44,788 bases of DNA, from contig CAUDNR010004055.1 in the NCBI GenBank assembly GCA_958430865.1, positions 1,784 through 46,571 on the forward strand, read 5' to 3'. This document shows positions 21,838 to 33,493 of the stretch, in pieces. Position 1 is the stretch's first letter, and every line of letters starts with the position of its first letter. Source of the DNA: Entrophospora sp. SA101. Taxonomy: Eukaryota > Glomeromycota > Glomeromycetes > Entrophosporales > Entrophosporaceae. The notes below the pieces were generated by a model. That model did no database searches, was not told the origin of the DNA, and saw nothing but the letters and a program-made list of their open reading frames with translations. The translations under genes and the position numbers were made by a program.

Positions 21838-22911
21838 TGTTAGTAATGTGTTGATGACAATATCTGTGTGAATAAATTTAATACTTTATAATTATAAAAA
21901 TTATTCTAAAAATGTGAGTGGCAACTCAAGAATATCAATATCACAAATGATTATGAAGTGTGTTCATTTATAATTTATGCCACGTGACTTTTACACTAGA
22001 TAAACACGTGATAACGTGAATATGCATACTTGTCTATTCGCATACAAACTCATATACTCCCAAAAGTATGCAAATAGACAGGTATGACTATATACTAGTT
22101 TCAATTATTCAAGAACTGATAAACATATTATTTTAATTTTGGATAAATATGTCCAAATGTTACCATGGGAAAGCCTTCCTTGTTTACAAAACCAGTCAGT
22201 TTCTCAGTTACTTTCAATCTCATTTTAAGAGACAGAATTCTCTTAATGAAACATCAATATAATGGTTACTCAACCAACAGTGACAAATATCTTGTTAACT
22301 CACAAAAGACATTTTACATCCTTATCCAAGCAAATATTTAAAAGATACACAAAATAATTTTGAAGGTTTTTTTAAAAGGTTTTTCATACATAAATGCATT
22401 TATTTATTAATAAAAAAAAAAATGATGCAAATTTATATACTTCATTTCCATTTTATGATGATAAATTTTAGTTTTAAAGAATGGGATGGTGTGATTTATC
22501 AAGAACCATTTGAACAGCAATGAAAGGATGGATTGAGTAATAAAGATCTTTATATGTAAGTGAGATCTATTTTTTTCATAATGATCAATATATAAATACA
22601 TGAAATATTTGAATATTATTGTCTAAAATACTATAGTCGGCTTGATCTAAAGAACTCCTAAATTTTGTGCAAAATTTAAAAGTATAGAAGTCATTTTCTG
22701 TCCTAACTTTTAAAAATAGCTCTATTAGTTGATACAATAGCTCTTTGGTAGAGATTTTCTCAAAAAAATTATTTGTTGTAGAGTTCTATTCTTTTTTAAA
22801 ACATGTATTTACTACGCTCATGAGGAATTCGAGCGTTAGGATCATTGCTAAATTTAGACTAATGCTCGACCAGCATATCTAAATTTGGCAGTAAGGAAAA
22901 TGATCTTTTAA
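21838..22911. other. Intergenic, with two small repeats
   Basis: AT-rich and non-coding. It contains the short inverted repeat at 22025-22086 and a 40-bp dispersed motif at 22645-22690; a near match to the latter, CCTAATTTTGTGCGAAATTT, occurs at 28977. CACGTG boxes lie near 21982 and 22005. Confidence 0.45.
22025..22086. repeat. 62-bp inverted repeat
   Basis: The 21-base arms CATACTTGTCTATTCGCATA(C) and (G)TATGCAAATAGACAGGTATG pair with two mismatches around a 20-base loop. It could be a very small MITE or a hairpin. Confidence 0.7.
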
Positions 22912-23015
22912 CCAAAATCACGCGAAACCTTTTTTGAAAAAATTTGGAATGAATCACGAAATCGTAATTTTTGAAAATTCGAGAGCATGGCGCAGCAAGA
23001 AGAGGTCTTTTAGAC
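22912..23015 (+). repeat. Dispersed repeat, copy 2 (CACGCGAA family)
   Basis: It reads CCAAAATCACGCGAAACC, then TTTTTTGAAAAAATTTGGAA, then AAAATTCGAGAGCATGGCGC. Copy 1 is at 11165-11245 on the opposite strand. The 81-codon frame starting at 22934 overlaps it and is not supported as a gene. Confidence 0.55.
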
Positions 23016-24479
23016 AGAGCCAACCGTGCCCGGAGAACAATGGTTTATTGTTGGACTCTGAAATAAGATTATTAAGAATTGACCAAAAAAACAAAATTTA
23101 TTTTGATTCATTGGATAATATTAAAAATTTAATTTTGATATATAAAAATATAGAAAAAAGCTTAAATTTATTTATATGAAGTCGTATACTTAAATGAGTA
23201 AAATTATAAATTTTCTTATGTCATTTGAAAAAAAATGGGTAGAGAATTTTTAAGTGTGATATTTTAAATGGATAAAGAAAATCCTAAAAGTGGATAAGTT
23301 TTCAAAAATTACTATTAGATTTCCCTACCACTTCAACTAGAATTATCCAGGAGGCCTACATAAATAATAATATAATTACCATTTTTACAATATTTGATGG
23401 AAAGGGTTTTAATTTGTTTAGCTTCTCCAATGGAATATCAGCTTCACGTAATTTTAAGTCAAAGTTTATTTGCTCATTATCAGTTACAATTTGTCTGCAA
23501 GGTTGTCTGTCTTGCAATGATACCACTTTCTTTTAATCTAGATGATAATCCAATGTACATTTTCTATCACGATTAGAATTTCTTATTATTATATGATCAG
23601 CTGCGGAAATACTCCCAATCAAGAAATAATAATAGTATGTATCCTATTAATAAAAAAATTACCCTTTCTACTAATATTATTTTTATAATTAAAAATTAAA
23701 AAATATATTCCGTAATATAAATATATATCCTGTAATATAAAAAAGCTTTTATTGTTTATAATCAATGTATACCTTCTAATGATTATATCAATATATACTA
23801 TTAATAAAAGATTTTATAATTTATCTTGCATCAGTGTATACTATTACTATCACCATCATTTTGCTTATTTTGCTATCACTAAAGAATATTCTTTAAAAAA
23901 TATTTATGTTTATATATTATATATTTTGCTTTCTAAATATATAAAAAATTTTACGACGACGGATGGATGATAATAATCATCTAACAATATTTTGATATTT
24001 TGTGTAATTTTAATTCGCATCAAATATATAACACGCGCGTAATAATAATTAATCAGTTAACAAAAAATAAACAATGATCGAAACAAAAGAATTTGGAAGG
24101 TGCCACTGGGTAAGTGTCATTATTATGGTTTAAAAGTATTTATGAAGAAAATAATTATTTCTACATTATTTACAATCATTTTCTTTAAGAAAAAGTAGAA
24201 GAGAAGTTTTTAAGATAAAAAAAAAAACAATAATAGAATTGAAAAAATAACTAGATAAAGATCTCATAACACATACATATATAGAGCTTGTATCTATAAT
24301 TGATTTTTCAGAGATCCGGCGGGATATTAAGATCAAAATTTCGGATTAGGATAAACAAAATCAATATTAATATCCGAGTTTACCCGAATTTATTTGTTTG
24401 TAGTGGTACTATACGAGATTTTTTGTAATATGAACAATTAATTTTGTTTTTTTTTTGGTATAAATAAATAATACAATAA
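23016..24479. other. AT-rich region, one possible coding scrap
   Basis: Mostly low-complexity DNA. On the minus strand at about 23570-23385 a short open stretch reads RQPCRQIVTDNEQINFDLKL and then EADIPLEKLNKLKPFPSNIV, followed by a donor-like GTAATT. This has protein-like character but no recognised family. Nothing else is seen. Confidence 0.35.
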
Positions 24480-24954
24480 TGTTAAGGAAAAATATTATAG
24501 ATTTATTTTGATTCTGATGATAATTTTGAACAAGCAAATATTAGTGATTATGATATGATATAGTTTTAGGATCTAATAATTCAACATCTAACACTAATGA
24601 TAGTAGTACTACTGAGATTAGATAACAATTCGTTAATAATTAAATATTTTTAAATTCTATAATTAACATGTCTATTTTTTGATCGTGTTCAAGATGAGAA
24701 TACCTAACGATTTGGGTGAAGTTTGTAAGCATCTGTGAGGATCAATTGGGAATTCAATTAATCATTTGTCTAATTTTCATGGAATTAATTACCAAAGGGA
24801 AACTATAAAGAAAAAAAATTCTTTTAAACCAACGGTTGAAACTCGACGGATATCCAGATATGTTTTAACAACTAAAATTCGGATTTCAAGTGGCTTTGAT
24901 CAATTAAGATATGATCATACCGCTTGCATGATTATTAAAGATCATTCTAATTAA
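24480..24954 (+). pseudogene. BED-finger/hAT-like N-terminal remnant
   Basis: Broken plus-strand frames include an acidic leader (DSDDNFEQANISDYD), a Ser/Thr/Asn-rich patch, FFDRVQDENT, then EVCKH with a frameshift (a second Cys codon follows one base later). NHLSNFHGINYQRET comes next, then a longer frame to 24954. The order, CxxC followed by a histidine pair, fits a BED finger. No downstream catalytic domain follows in this orientation. Confidence 0.4.
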
Positions 24955-25233
24955 GTAAATAAGACGATCATTAGCCTTTCGAAATTTTCAATTTTTATAG
25001 ACATATATAAAATGGTTTTAACTTTGAAGCCTTATAACTCACAAAATAAAAAAACAAACCGATGAAAATGAAGCTTAGGTCTTTAATTTCGATTTATCGG
25101 ATTAATTTTTTCTTTTTCTTTTTCTTTTCCTTTTTAAATAAGCTTTTAAAATCATGTGATAATCATTGACCATTATAGATGTCCTGCACTATAAGCTTGT
25201 ATTTTTTTATTTAAATTACCTTTTTCTTCTATC

Positions 25234-27517
25234 TGGAGGCCTACGGACCCGCATCAAATCATAATTTTTAAACCCTAACCCAACCCATATACAAAAAAAT
25301 TACCAACCTGGACCCAGACTAACCCGTATCAACCAGTTTTATAAAAGATCAAAAAAAATTTATTAATATTTAACAAATCACCTATATTTAACATTATATA
25401 TATTTAACAGAATATTAGTATTTATATTTATATATAAAGTTAACATTTATTAAAATGCACTTCGCAACACAAGTATACTGTCCACTATTTATAGGTTTAA
25501 ATTCGTATGAAGTTGATTAACATTTAATCCTGGTGCACTAAATTCTTTCTCACTTGATGCACTAGAAGAGGGAAATGAAGGATAATAAGCATTTAACATT
25601 GCAAGTTTTGGATATTGGGAGTTAATGATCTTTCCACCATTGTAATATATCCAAATCCAAATCCTTTTGTATTTTCAATAATAACTACTGATCAATCTCA
25701 TCTGTATTGTTTTTTTCATCTTTATCACTCAAATCATAATATTGATTAAAATCTAAAAAATTCATATTTGATTTTTTTGATTTTTTTTGGTGATCTTTCT
25801 CTTCCAACAATTTCATTATTAGGATTATTATCACCATCACAATCATCACAATCATCGCCATTATTATTTTGAACTGGTATATCAAACCGTTAATTTCTAA
25901 TTTCGTTTTCTACCTAATTAGCATCATTAAGATCTAGGATTTTTAACTGTTTCATGCGTGGATCAAAGAAAATGGTTAATTGGTGTAAAATCATTAATTA
26001 TAATCTTTTCAATGATTTTTTCAGCAACAACTATCTTTCATTTGCTTTACAATGCATTAATAATATTTTATATCAAGGAATTATATACTAAATGTAATGT
26101 AGATTGTTTAGAAGCTTCTAGAAATTGACTTGCTTTTTTAAACTTCTTTGGGAATATTACTAAATTTTGTAATGTTTGCAAATCCACATTTTCAAGTTTA
26201 TTCAACTCATATCTTTCTTCAAGAAGATTATAAATTGTTCATAAACAGATTTGAGCATTCTAATTTATTGTTTCACTTTGTTTTATATTCTTGTTTGAAT
26301 GTTTTTTTCCAATCTGGAATACAAAGAACTTTGTTGAAAAATGTAACTAATGATTTACAACCATTAATTGTATTTATTATAGAAGATAGTTGAAAATTGT
26401 CTTCTTTGAAAGAAGTATCTAACACTATTTTAATTTTTAAAAAAAAAAATTATTATTATGAGCTAAGCAGGCCAAGTGGTCATAAGCATGAAAAGTAGCA
26501 ACAAAATTAGAACCAGAATCAGTTACAAAGGCAATCTTTTCATATTAGTGCTTGGAAAAAGATTATACCCTCTCAATATATTAAAGACAGTTCTTCTAGT
26601 ATTTTCAGCTGTATGATTGTTTTCAAGAAATTTAACAGCAGCTAGGACCTGATATTTCAAATCCCAATTCTCAATATAATGAACAGTCGATGAATTTCAT
26701 TGTAATCATCAGTCCATAAATCTGTAGTAAAAGCACCACCAGTTCTTTGGAAAACATCAGTCAACTTTCCAGCCAATGATGATTTGATTGATTCTGCTGC
26801 TTTTATTACATACATTTCTAAATACAGTTGTTGGATGTGGTAACAAATCACAATTGATATATTTATCATTTCCTGCACAAACTCACAAAGCCCAGAACCA
26901 ATGATAATTTCAAATGACATAAAGCTTTGCAAACAAATTTCATATTTTTTTTTGTTGATATTTCTTTAGCACTTACTGGAACCATTTTCTTTTCTAAAAA
27001 AGAAGTAATTCTTGGTTGATTGCTTAATACATGACATTTCAAGCTAGATGTTCCATCTTTATAATTATATTTATATATTTGAATGTAAGCAACATATACA
27101 ATGTGTTTATTGATTGCATTTATAATTTCAACAGACCTCAGCCAAGCTTCGCTTTATTTTGCATTGTTTACATTTTTGTTCTAAATCTCCTTGTTGTTTG
27201 AATGTTACTTATAATAATAATAATAATAATAATAATAATTTTTTTCTCACAGTGTATTACACAATTTCTATTTGTAATACAAATTATACAAATTCAAAAT
27301 TATTTATTTGATCGAATAATTCGAAATTATTTGTCTTATTATTAATTATTATTATTATTGTTTTATTCAAATTGCTTTTTTTATTTTTTTTATTCAAACA
27401 GAAGCCCAATTTTTGACACGCTGTAAATGCTGGGTATAAGTATCAACCAGGGTCCAGCCCGCATTCGTTAATTATTCCCACCCGTAATGCGGGACCGAGC
27501 CGGGTTGGGGTCCTCTA
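25234..27517 (-). mobile_element. 2.28-kb hAT element with perfect 8-bp TSD
   Basis: CTTCTATC flanks both sides (25226-25233 and 27518-27525). The left end reads TGGAGGCC, and the reverse complement of the right end reads TAGAGGAC. Subterminal CCC/GGG-rich repeats lie at both ends, for example AACCCTAACCCAACCC on the left and CGGGTTGGGG on the right. The interior holds a degenerate hAT transposase on the minus strand. An AAT microsatellite sits at 27211-27239. Confidence 0.88.
25490..27210 (-). pseudogene. hAT transposase pseudogene
   Basis: Blocks in N-to-C order on the minus strand: a BED-like start with QKCKQCK and GTSSLKCHVLSNQPRITSF; KFVCKALC; FQRTGGAFTTDLWTDDYNEI (first Asp region); NNHTAENTRRTVFNILRG; LVTDSGSNFVATFHAYDHL (second Asp region); NGCKSLVTFFNKVL; FFDPRMKQL; an acidic, basic tail; and LQWWKDH with YPKLAMLNAYYPSFPSSSAS and SEKEFS, the C-terminal dimerisation domain. 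All major hAT blocks are present, but at least five frame breaks separate them. It lies wholly inside the element with the 8-bp duplication. Confidence 0.82.
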
Positions 27518-27769
27518 CTTCTATCATCTATTAATTGTTATTCACTTCAAAATTTCTAGTTGGTAGAGTCAAGCATTCTTATTACCTATATATGTTAATT
27601 AGCTTGCTTGGCATTAAATAACTATTATAAAACATTAATGACTTAATTTAATTTCTAGTTTCGTTAGTCGAATTTCTCAATTGTACTCTTCCACTTTGGT
27701 CATCTCAATCTATAAAACTACTGATAGATCATCAAACAAGACAAATCCACGAACACCCACTTCTTTTTC

Positions 27770-28360
27770 ATTTTGGAGGAAGAAGTTCTCAAATTTATCT
27801 CTGATATAGAAAATAATTTGGAATTTACAAGGACATCTCTTGTTGAAGCACAAATAGTTTCAAGAGAATCTGACATCTGGAGAGAATTTAACAATAATTT
27901 TTGGAGTATAATGAACCAGATAACTACTGAAATGAAATTAGGAAAATTTGGAACTAGCAGTGAATTGCTTTCACAGATGTCTGACCCTGACAAGGTATTT
28001 TTAATGGTAATGATTTAAAAATGTTATTGAAGTAAAGCATCCATGGATACTAGACATGGATGAACTGATAGCTTCATATCTTCAAAATGAATCTTCAAAA
28101 GTTGCAACAACAAGTGAGAACTGACAGGCACAGAAATTCCAATATTATAGTTGGACAAATTACAGGATACATGTCAGATAAGGAATTGAAATATGGAGCG
28201 ATCACAACATATGAGAGAACATGGTTGGTGATGGGGATCAGGAGATTTATATGTATTTGCCCTTAATCTGTTTCCAATTTACACAGATAAAAAGTACAAC
28301 TGAAGATGAAAGTGAGGATTCAGGATCTGACTATTCAATAAAGGAAAAAAACAAATAGTG
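27770..28360 (+). pseudogene. Restriction-endonuclease-fold-like fungal gene fragment
   Basis: One frame reads LEEEVLKFISDIENNLEF and ESDIWREFNNNFWSIM to MSDPDKVF. After a shift it reads NVIEVKHPWILDMDELIASY, and after another, IIVGQITGYMSDKELKYGAI and TTYERTW. The VIEVK strand followed by a helix and QITGYM resembles the D-ExK core and following helix of PD-(D/E)XK-like domains found beside kinase domains in Rhizophagus. The family assignment is inference. Frameshifts and stops make it non-functional, and no kinase domain follows. Confidence 0.45.
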
Positions 28361-29047
28361 ACTCTAGTGATGTTAGGAAGAGACAACAGTATTTAGCAAG
28401 AGTTGGTATTGAACCCATCATATTAGATAATGCATTGATACAGAATAAAAAATATACTTGATAATGGGCAAACTAGAAAATGTATCAAAGGCAAAAGGAT
28501 ACTGGATCTATGTTAATGTTCAAAGGTATACTCTGCAAGTAAAAAAAACAGGGAGAATGACAATTTCCATTATATTTATTTTGTTGGAGTAAAAATTAAT
28601 TGTGGATAATTAATAAATATATCATTAATACTTTTTAAACTACAAATTAAACCTTTCATTATCTTCACTTTCAGAGACAATTCTTGAGTAGAGTAAATGA
28701 TGTATATATACAAAAGTTTGATAATTCTCACTAGCATTATAAGAACAAAAAAAAATTAATTATAAAAAAAGTAACAAATATTTGATTGACTTGATAATTT
28801 TTTTACCTTATTAATAATCTAATTTAATGAAAAAACAGTCCAAAGAACATTGTTAAACAGGTTTTATGTATGGCTTCTAGATAGATAGATGCTAGTACAG
28901 TTTGTAAGGGTATGTGTTAAGGTTTGTAGGGTGTAAAGTTTACGAATTTGTAATATGGTGCGCGCAGTCTGAAGACCTCCTAATTTTGTGCGAAATTTAA
29001 AAGTATAGATAGAACTAGGGTTGTTAATGACGTCACTTCAGAGTGGT
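28361..29047. other. Intergenic, nothing coding recognised
   Basis: AT-rich, with poly(A) runs and a near match to the short dispersed motif TTTTGTGCGAAATTTAAAAG at about 28977-29010 (also at about 22655-22690). Confidence 0.45.
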
Positions 29048-29275
29048 TTATATTTTTGATTTGGAACGTGGATCGAGTAGAGTGGGTAATATAGTTGATT
29101 CGTCCAGTATTCTTTTATTTTGTATTTCATAGATTGTGCAATAATATATATACTGGTCCAGGTGATATTGGAGACCTATAAATACATCATTTATTACTTG
29201 GTACGCACTAGTAGATAATAAATTCGTTGCTTTAAATATTGGCTCAAACAGTTCTACCATTGAATCTACGCGCAT
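29048..29275 (-). pseudogene. hAT transposase internal fragment
   Basis: An open stretch of about 75 codons reads VELFEPIFKATNLLSTSAYQ and STILPTLLDPRSK. It resembles the region of hAT transposases just before the C-terminal dimerisation domain, where a pattern of [L/F]-DPR-x-K is conserved. Both the N-terminal catalytic part and the C-terminus are missing. Confidence 0.6.
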
Positions 29276-29284
29276 CCATTCTTC

Positions 29285-29652
29285 TTTGTTAAATTAGGCA
29301 GCAAATTATTTCTCTCCCAATTTTCTTTCCTTCCTATGTTCTTTATGGTTCTGTGTTAATGCTCTTTTATTAGTTATAGTTTTTTTCTTGGTAAATTTCA
29401 TAGATAATCCTTTCTTTCCATAGATAGGTTTCAAGTGCCCGAGTATTATTAATATTGAAACGTAAGGAGCAATTTCTTCGCCTTGTTCTTTCTTTAAAAC
29501 ACTTTTGATTGTACTATAATTCTTTGGTTCTGATGTAAATGAGTTCATATTAATTATTTTTATATAGGAGTAGTCCTATATATACCACTTAAGAAAAAAC
29601 TCTTGGCGATACAAATGTTCACTTTGTCTGGTTTTGTTTCAGTATGCACCCC
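29285..29652 (-). repeat. Unclassified dispersed repeat, copy B
   Basis: On the minus strand it starts GGGTGCATACTGAAACAAAACC at 29652-29631, which differs from copy A at a few bases. It passes CTTAAGTGGTATATATAGGA and reaches a reading frame from 29548 (MNSFTSEPKNYSTIKSVLKK). That frame is parallel to the one in copy A, including KKEQGEEIAPY versus KKEQGEKIAPY. Confidence 0.65.
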
Positions 29653-31420
29653 ATATGAAGACAATGATTACGCTAATTATTTGATACTAAAAAATTATTC
29701 AATGAGTATGCCATTGTCTCGTTATTTTTATTGAAATTTATGTAAAATACTTTAGAAATAAATGGCTTTTCTCGTACCTTCTAAAATCAAATATTTGTTT
29801 TATTTTTCGAGTTAGAGGTGTTTGTAGCAGATAAAAGTCAGCCAAAATAACAAAATCCCGAAGGGCCTACTATAATATTTACTGTAAATAAATAAGCCTA
29901 AGCTTGTAGTAATTATGCCATCCATCAAATTTAATCAATCATAAATTAAATAGACAATGGCGGCAGATAATAATTACAAAAAAAAAGAAAAAAAATAGAT
30001 GAGACGAGTGGAAGCAAGCAAGCACGAGGCCATGGTCGTTGATACTGCGTAACACCGTCACTAAAAGACATAATTTACTAATAAATATAAAAGTCTTTGC
30101 CTTTCTCTAAAGTATATATTGATATGTGTGCGTGTATGCGTGCTGCATGACCTTTAAAATATACACGTATACACATGATAAAATTAACAAATCTTGTTAT
30201 AAATCTCGTTCTTTTTTCCCACTTCTCTCACCTCACTCACACACACTCTCTATGTCGGATTTTTATTGTTTACGTAATCTCTCAATATAATAATAATAAC
30301 AATAACAACAACAACAATAAAATAATGTCAATAACGATAATGGCAATAATAAATTATTGACAGAATAAAAATATACACACACACAATACATAATATATAC
30401 AAATTATTTTTACTTGAAAAAAAAAATCGATTATTTGTTTTGACGCATGTGCCAGTCAGCAGACGCCAGTGTTAAACATACACACAAAAATGATTTATTA
30501 TAAGTCATAATGCATACAACATTTTCATTGTCAAAGATATATATTTTTTAAAAGTTCTAGATTCTATAACAATAACGCTAATTACCGAAAAATGATTAAA
30601 TAGATGAATTTGATAAATTATAAAAGCTCAAAAGGTTGGAAAATATTTTTCGAAAAAAAATCTTTTTTTAAAAACAAAATAGTTATTTATAAATTTAGGA
30701 AAATAAAAGTTTTCAGATTGAATTTTTAATATCAAACAATCCATATATATATGTGTGTATGTGTGTATAGTTCGTGGGGTGATTATCAAATAACAATATT
30801 ATTATCAAATTTATGATCTGATAAAGATAAAAAAGATAAAAAAGATAAAAAATATTGTGTTTCAAAAAAGACTAATTTGATTTTCAATGTTTCTTTGAAT
30901 GTGTATCAAGTTTGGAATTCTCTATTAATCAATGAAAAATTAAAAAAAGAATTGATTTTCCAGATGCTACGCCTTTTTAAATTGCTTCTTTACTACAGAA
31001 AAATCATTTTTCATTACTATATTCAATATAAATATTTGATCATAAGGCGCTTACCAACAAATCCATAGATCATCAATATTATTATTTTATTTTTATTATT
31101 TACAACCATGCCATGTGAACAAAGCAAAGAAAAAACATAGCAATAGGAAATTAAATATTAATAGTAATTGTGATCACGTTTTAATTTGTTTATATTTATG
31201 TTGAAATAAATGAAGAATTCAGAAATGACAAAACCAAGAAAGTATTTATAATACTTAAATTCTCCTCAAAATTCGGTGATTTTATTTTTCACACTGATCA
31301 AGAAAAATAAAATTCTTGTGATCTTACAAAAATTTTTTAATTTACTTAATTTGAGAAATAAATAATAAGCTCTCACGGAAGATATAAAATTAAAATTTGC
31401 TGAATAAAGAAAAAAAAATT
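29653..31420. other. Long AT-rich region upstream of the MATA-HMG gene
   Basis: No gene is supported. It contains CA/CACACA runs (near 30236-30248 and 30374-30384), an AAT/AAC microsatellite (30286-30322), TA runs near 30740, GATAAAAAA repeats (30825-30852) and a CA-repeat-like tract. The last 200 bases are the presumed promoter and leader of the plus-strand HMG gene. Confidence 0.5.
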
Positions 31421-32638
31421 ATGCCAAAAGCACCAAGGAACCAAAATGCTCATAATAATGATAAATCTTATTCCAAAGAAGCACCTACAAAATCAAATGA
31501 ATCAATCCCACCAACATGTGGAATTTTTAAGTCAATGTTAAATTCTAATTATGTATTAGCATTTTTGATAGTAAAAAGTGACGAATCATTTATCATTGTT
31601 AATATATTCAATATTGAGCTGCGCATGCCCACGCTTGAAGACATTTATAATATTGCCGACACAACAAGCAAAACACGAAGTCCCAATGGATTTATTATTT
31701 TTCGTAAAGTAATTTCTAATTACTTTAGCTTAAGAGAAACTGCCAAAAAACTTAAATCAGTTGGTATAGTTTCAGCTCATGCGCAGCTTATGTGGAAATA
31801 TTCCAGTGACGAGCTTCGGGACGCTTTTCAAAATCTTGCCAAACAATATCAAAAGGAATTTAATAGCAACGTTGTCGTTTACAAGCCATACAAGTATCCC
31901 GAAAGTCCTGGGAACAAAGGAGAAAAAATAAATGATGCTGTTGATGAAACTGAAGCGGTTGAAGATGTTGCGGCTGAAGATGTTGCTGATGAAGCTGAAT
32001 CTAGCGCAGGCGCTAATGACGTTGAATTACTCGTGGATATCCATAATATTAATAATCCTAACCACAGCATCTCACTTTCTCAATATGGGGTAGATTGTTT
32101 ATCATTATTAGAAGACCAACAACCTTATTACAATAATAATAACACACATTCAGTTCCTTCATCGCAATATTGCCAGATTACTTATGATGTATTAAATCAA
32201 CAAAATCAACAATGTATTAATATGTTGTATAATACATCATACAATAGCATCCAGGAAGACCATACCCTAATTACAACCACCACAAACACTCCACTTGATT
32301 ATATTGACATTCCTCATATTAATCCTCCTCGTGTAGGTTCTTATGACAGTTTATATAGTAGCAGTGATAATAGTACTCTACCGACTCCTTCCTCTTTAAA
32401 TTGCCCTTTCTCATCGCAAATGCAAATGCAAATGCAACAAATTCATCAACAGAACACATCGCAAATGCAAATGCAACAAATTCATCAACAGGGCGCATTG
32501 CAAATTCATCGACATGACGCAGTTTATGATTACGATCAATATAACTTCGTTGAGATTCCGTCCGGAAAACCTTATCATGATTTTACTAATTATATTAATA
32601 ATAACTATGGTGGTAATTTAAATAATTGGTCGGGATAG
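31421..32638 (+). CDS. MATA-HMG (HMG-box, mating-type-like) protein
   Basis: This is a single exon of 405 residues. The open frame extends upstream of 31421 but the first ATG in it is there. The HMG box spans about residues 84-150 (KTRSPNGFIIFRK, then SNYFSLRETAKKL, then AHAQLMWKYSSDELRDAF, then KQYQKEF), which is the MATA_HMG type: a sequence-specific, DNA-bending, nuclear protein. A basic Pro/Tyr patch follows (VYKPYKYP), then an acidic Ala/Glu/Asp stretch (175-200). The long Asn/Gln/Ser-rich C-terminus includes a duplicated QMQMQQIHQQ block near 345-375. This family is greatly expanded in arbuscular-mycorrhizal fungi. Whether any one member acts in mating-type control is not shown by sequence. 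Confidence 0.9.
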   Translation: MPKAPRNQNAHNNDKSYSKEAPTKSNESIPPTCGIFKSMLNSNYVLAFLIVKSDESFIIVNIFNIELRMPTLEDIYNIADTTSKTRSPNGFIIFRKVISNYFSLRETAKKLKSVGIVSAHAQLMWKYSSDELRDAFQNLAKQYQKEFNSNVVVYKPYKYPESPGNKGEKINDAVDETEAVEDVAAEDVADEAESSAGANDVELLVDIHNINNPNHSISLSQYGVDCLSLLEDQQPYYNNNNTHSVPSSQYCQITYDVLNQQNQQCINMLYNTSYNSIQEDHTLITTTTNTPLDYIDIPHINPPRVGSYDSLYSSSDNSTLPTPSSLNCPFSSQMQMQMQQIHQQNTSQMQMQQIHQQGALQIHRHDAVYDYDQYNFVEIPSGKPYHDFTNYINNNYGGNLNNWSG

Positions 32639-33493
32639 AAAAATTCTGGGTAAAATTCTGAGAGATTAATTTTTTGGGAAATGAGGATATTTATTTATTT
32701 ATGTAAATGGGATTACCTTTTTTTTTTTTTAATAGTTACTAATTTACACACATTTTTTTCTTTTCTGCGATAATAAGAAAAAACACACATTCACAAACAC
32801 TATTTTTTTAAATTTATCGTTCGTTTCTTTCGTAAGAAATTTTATATATACTCAATAATATACACTTTTTATTTCTAGAATTCGTGATTAATAAAATAAA
32901 TAAGCAAAAAAAAAAATTTATATAAAATTTAAAAAAAAAAAAAAAAATTTCATAATATAATTTAATTTAATTTAATTTAATTTAATTTATTTTTTTATTT
33001 TTTGAATATTTAATTAATACGTTAAGAATTTAAAAAAGTTCTTTGATCTCTTTGTATTGATTAAATTTGTACTTGTAATATGTATATATATAGATGTATA
33101 AAATAGAAATAAATAAATAAAGAAATAAATTTTAACGTAATTATAGTTGTGTTGCGGGAAATGACCGAAATAAAAAATATTATATTTAGAATTTATTATT
33201 ATTATTACTAAATATTATTATTATTGTTATTATTATTAGAACGGATGTTTCTTTAGGGAAAAAATTTGAAAAATAAATGTCCTTATTTATTACACAAAAT
33301 TACAACTCCCGTTGAGTAATTGTTGTTGTAAGTAAATAGTGCGGGATATTTTTTTTTTTTCCTTGCTTCAATAAAAAAAACCTCCTTAATCAATATAATT
33401 AAAACAGGTCAATTACAATAACAATAACAACAATAATTACAAGAATCAACACAACGTTCAAATATAACATCAACATCATCATCATTTTATAAT
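32639..33493. other. Intergenic between convergent genes
   Basis: This separates the 3' ends of the MATA-HMG gene and the minus-strand methyltransferase gene. It holds poly(A)/(T) runs, a TTTAA microsatellite (32958-32990) and TTA repeats (33188-33240). No reading frame is supported. Both 3' untranslated regions lie here. Confidence 0.5.

Noticed and set aside
22934..23179. 81-codon plus-strand open frame
   Set aside because: It begins inside a dispersed non-coding repeat (also at 11165-11245) and ends in low-complexity Ile/Lys/Asn sequence.
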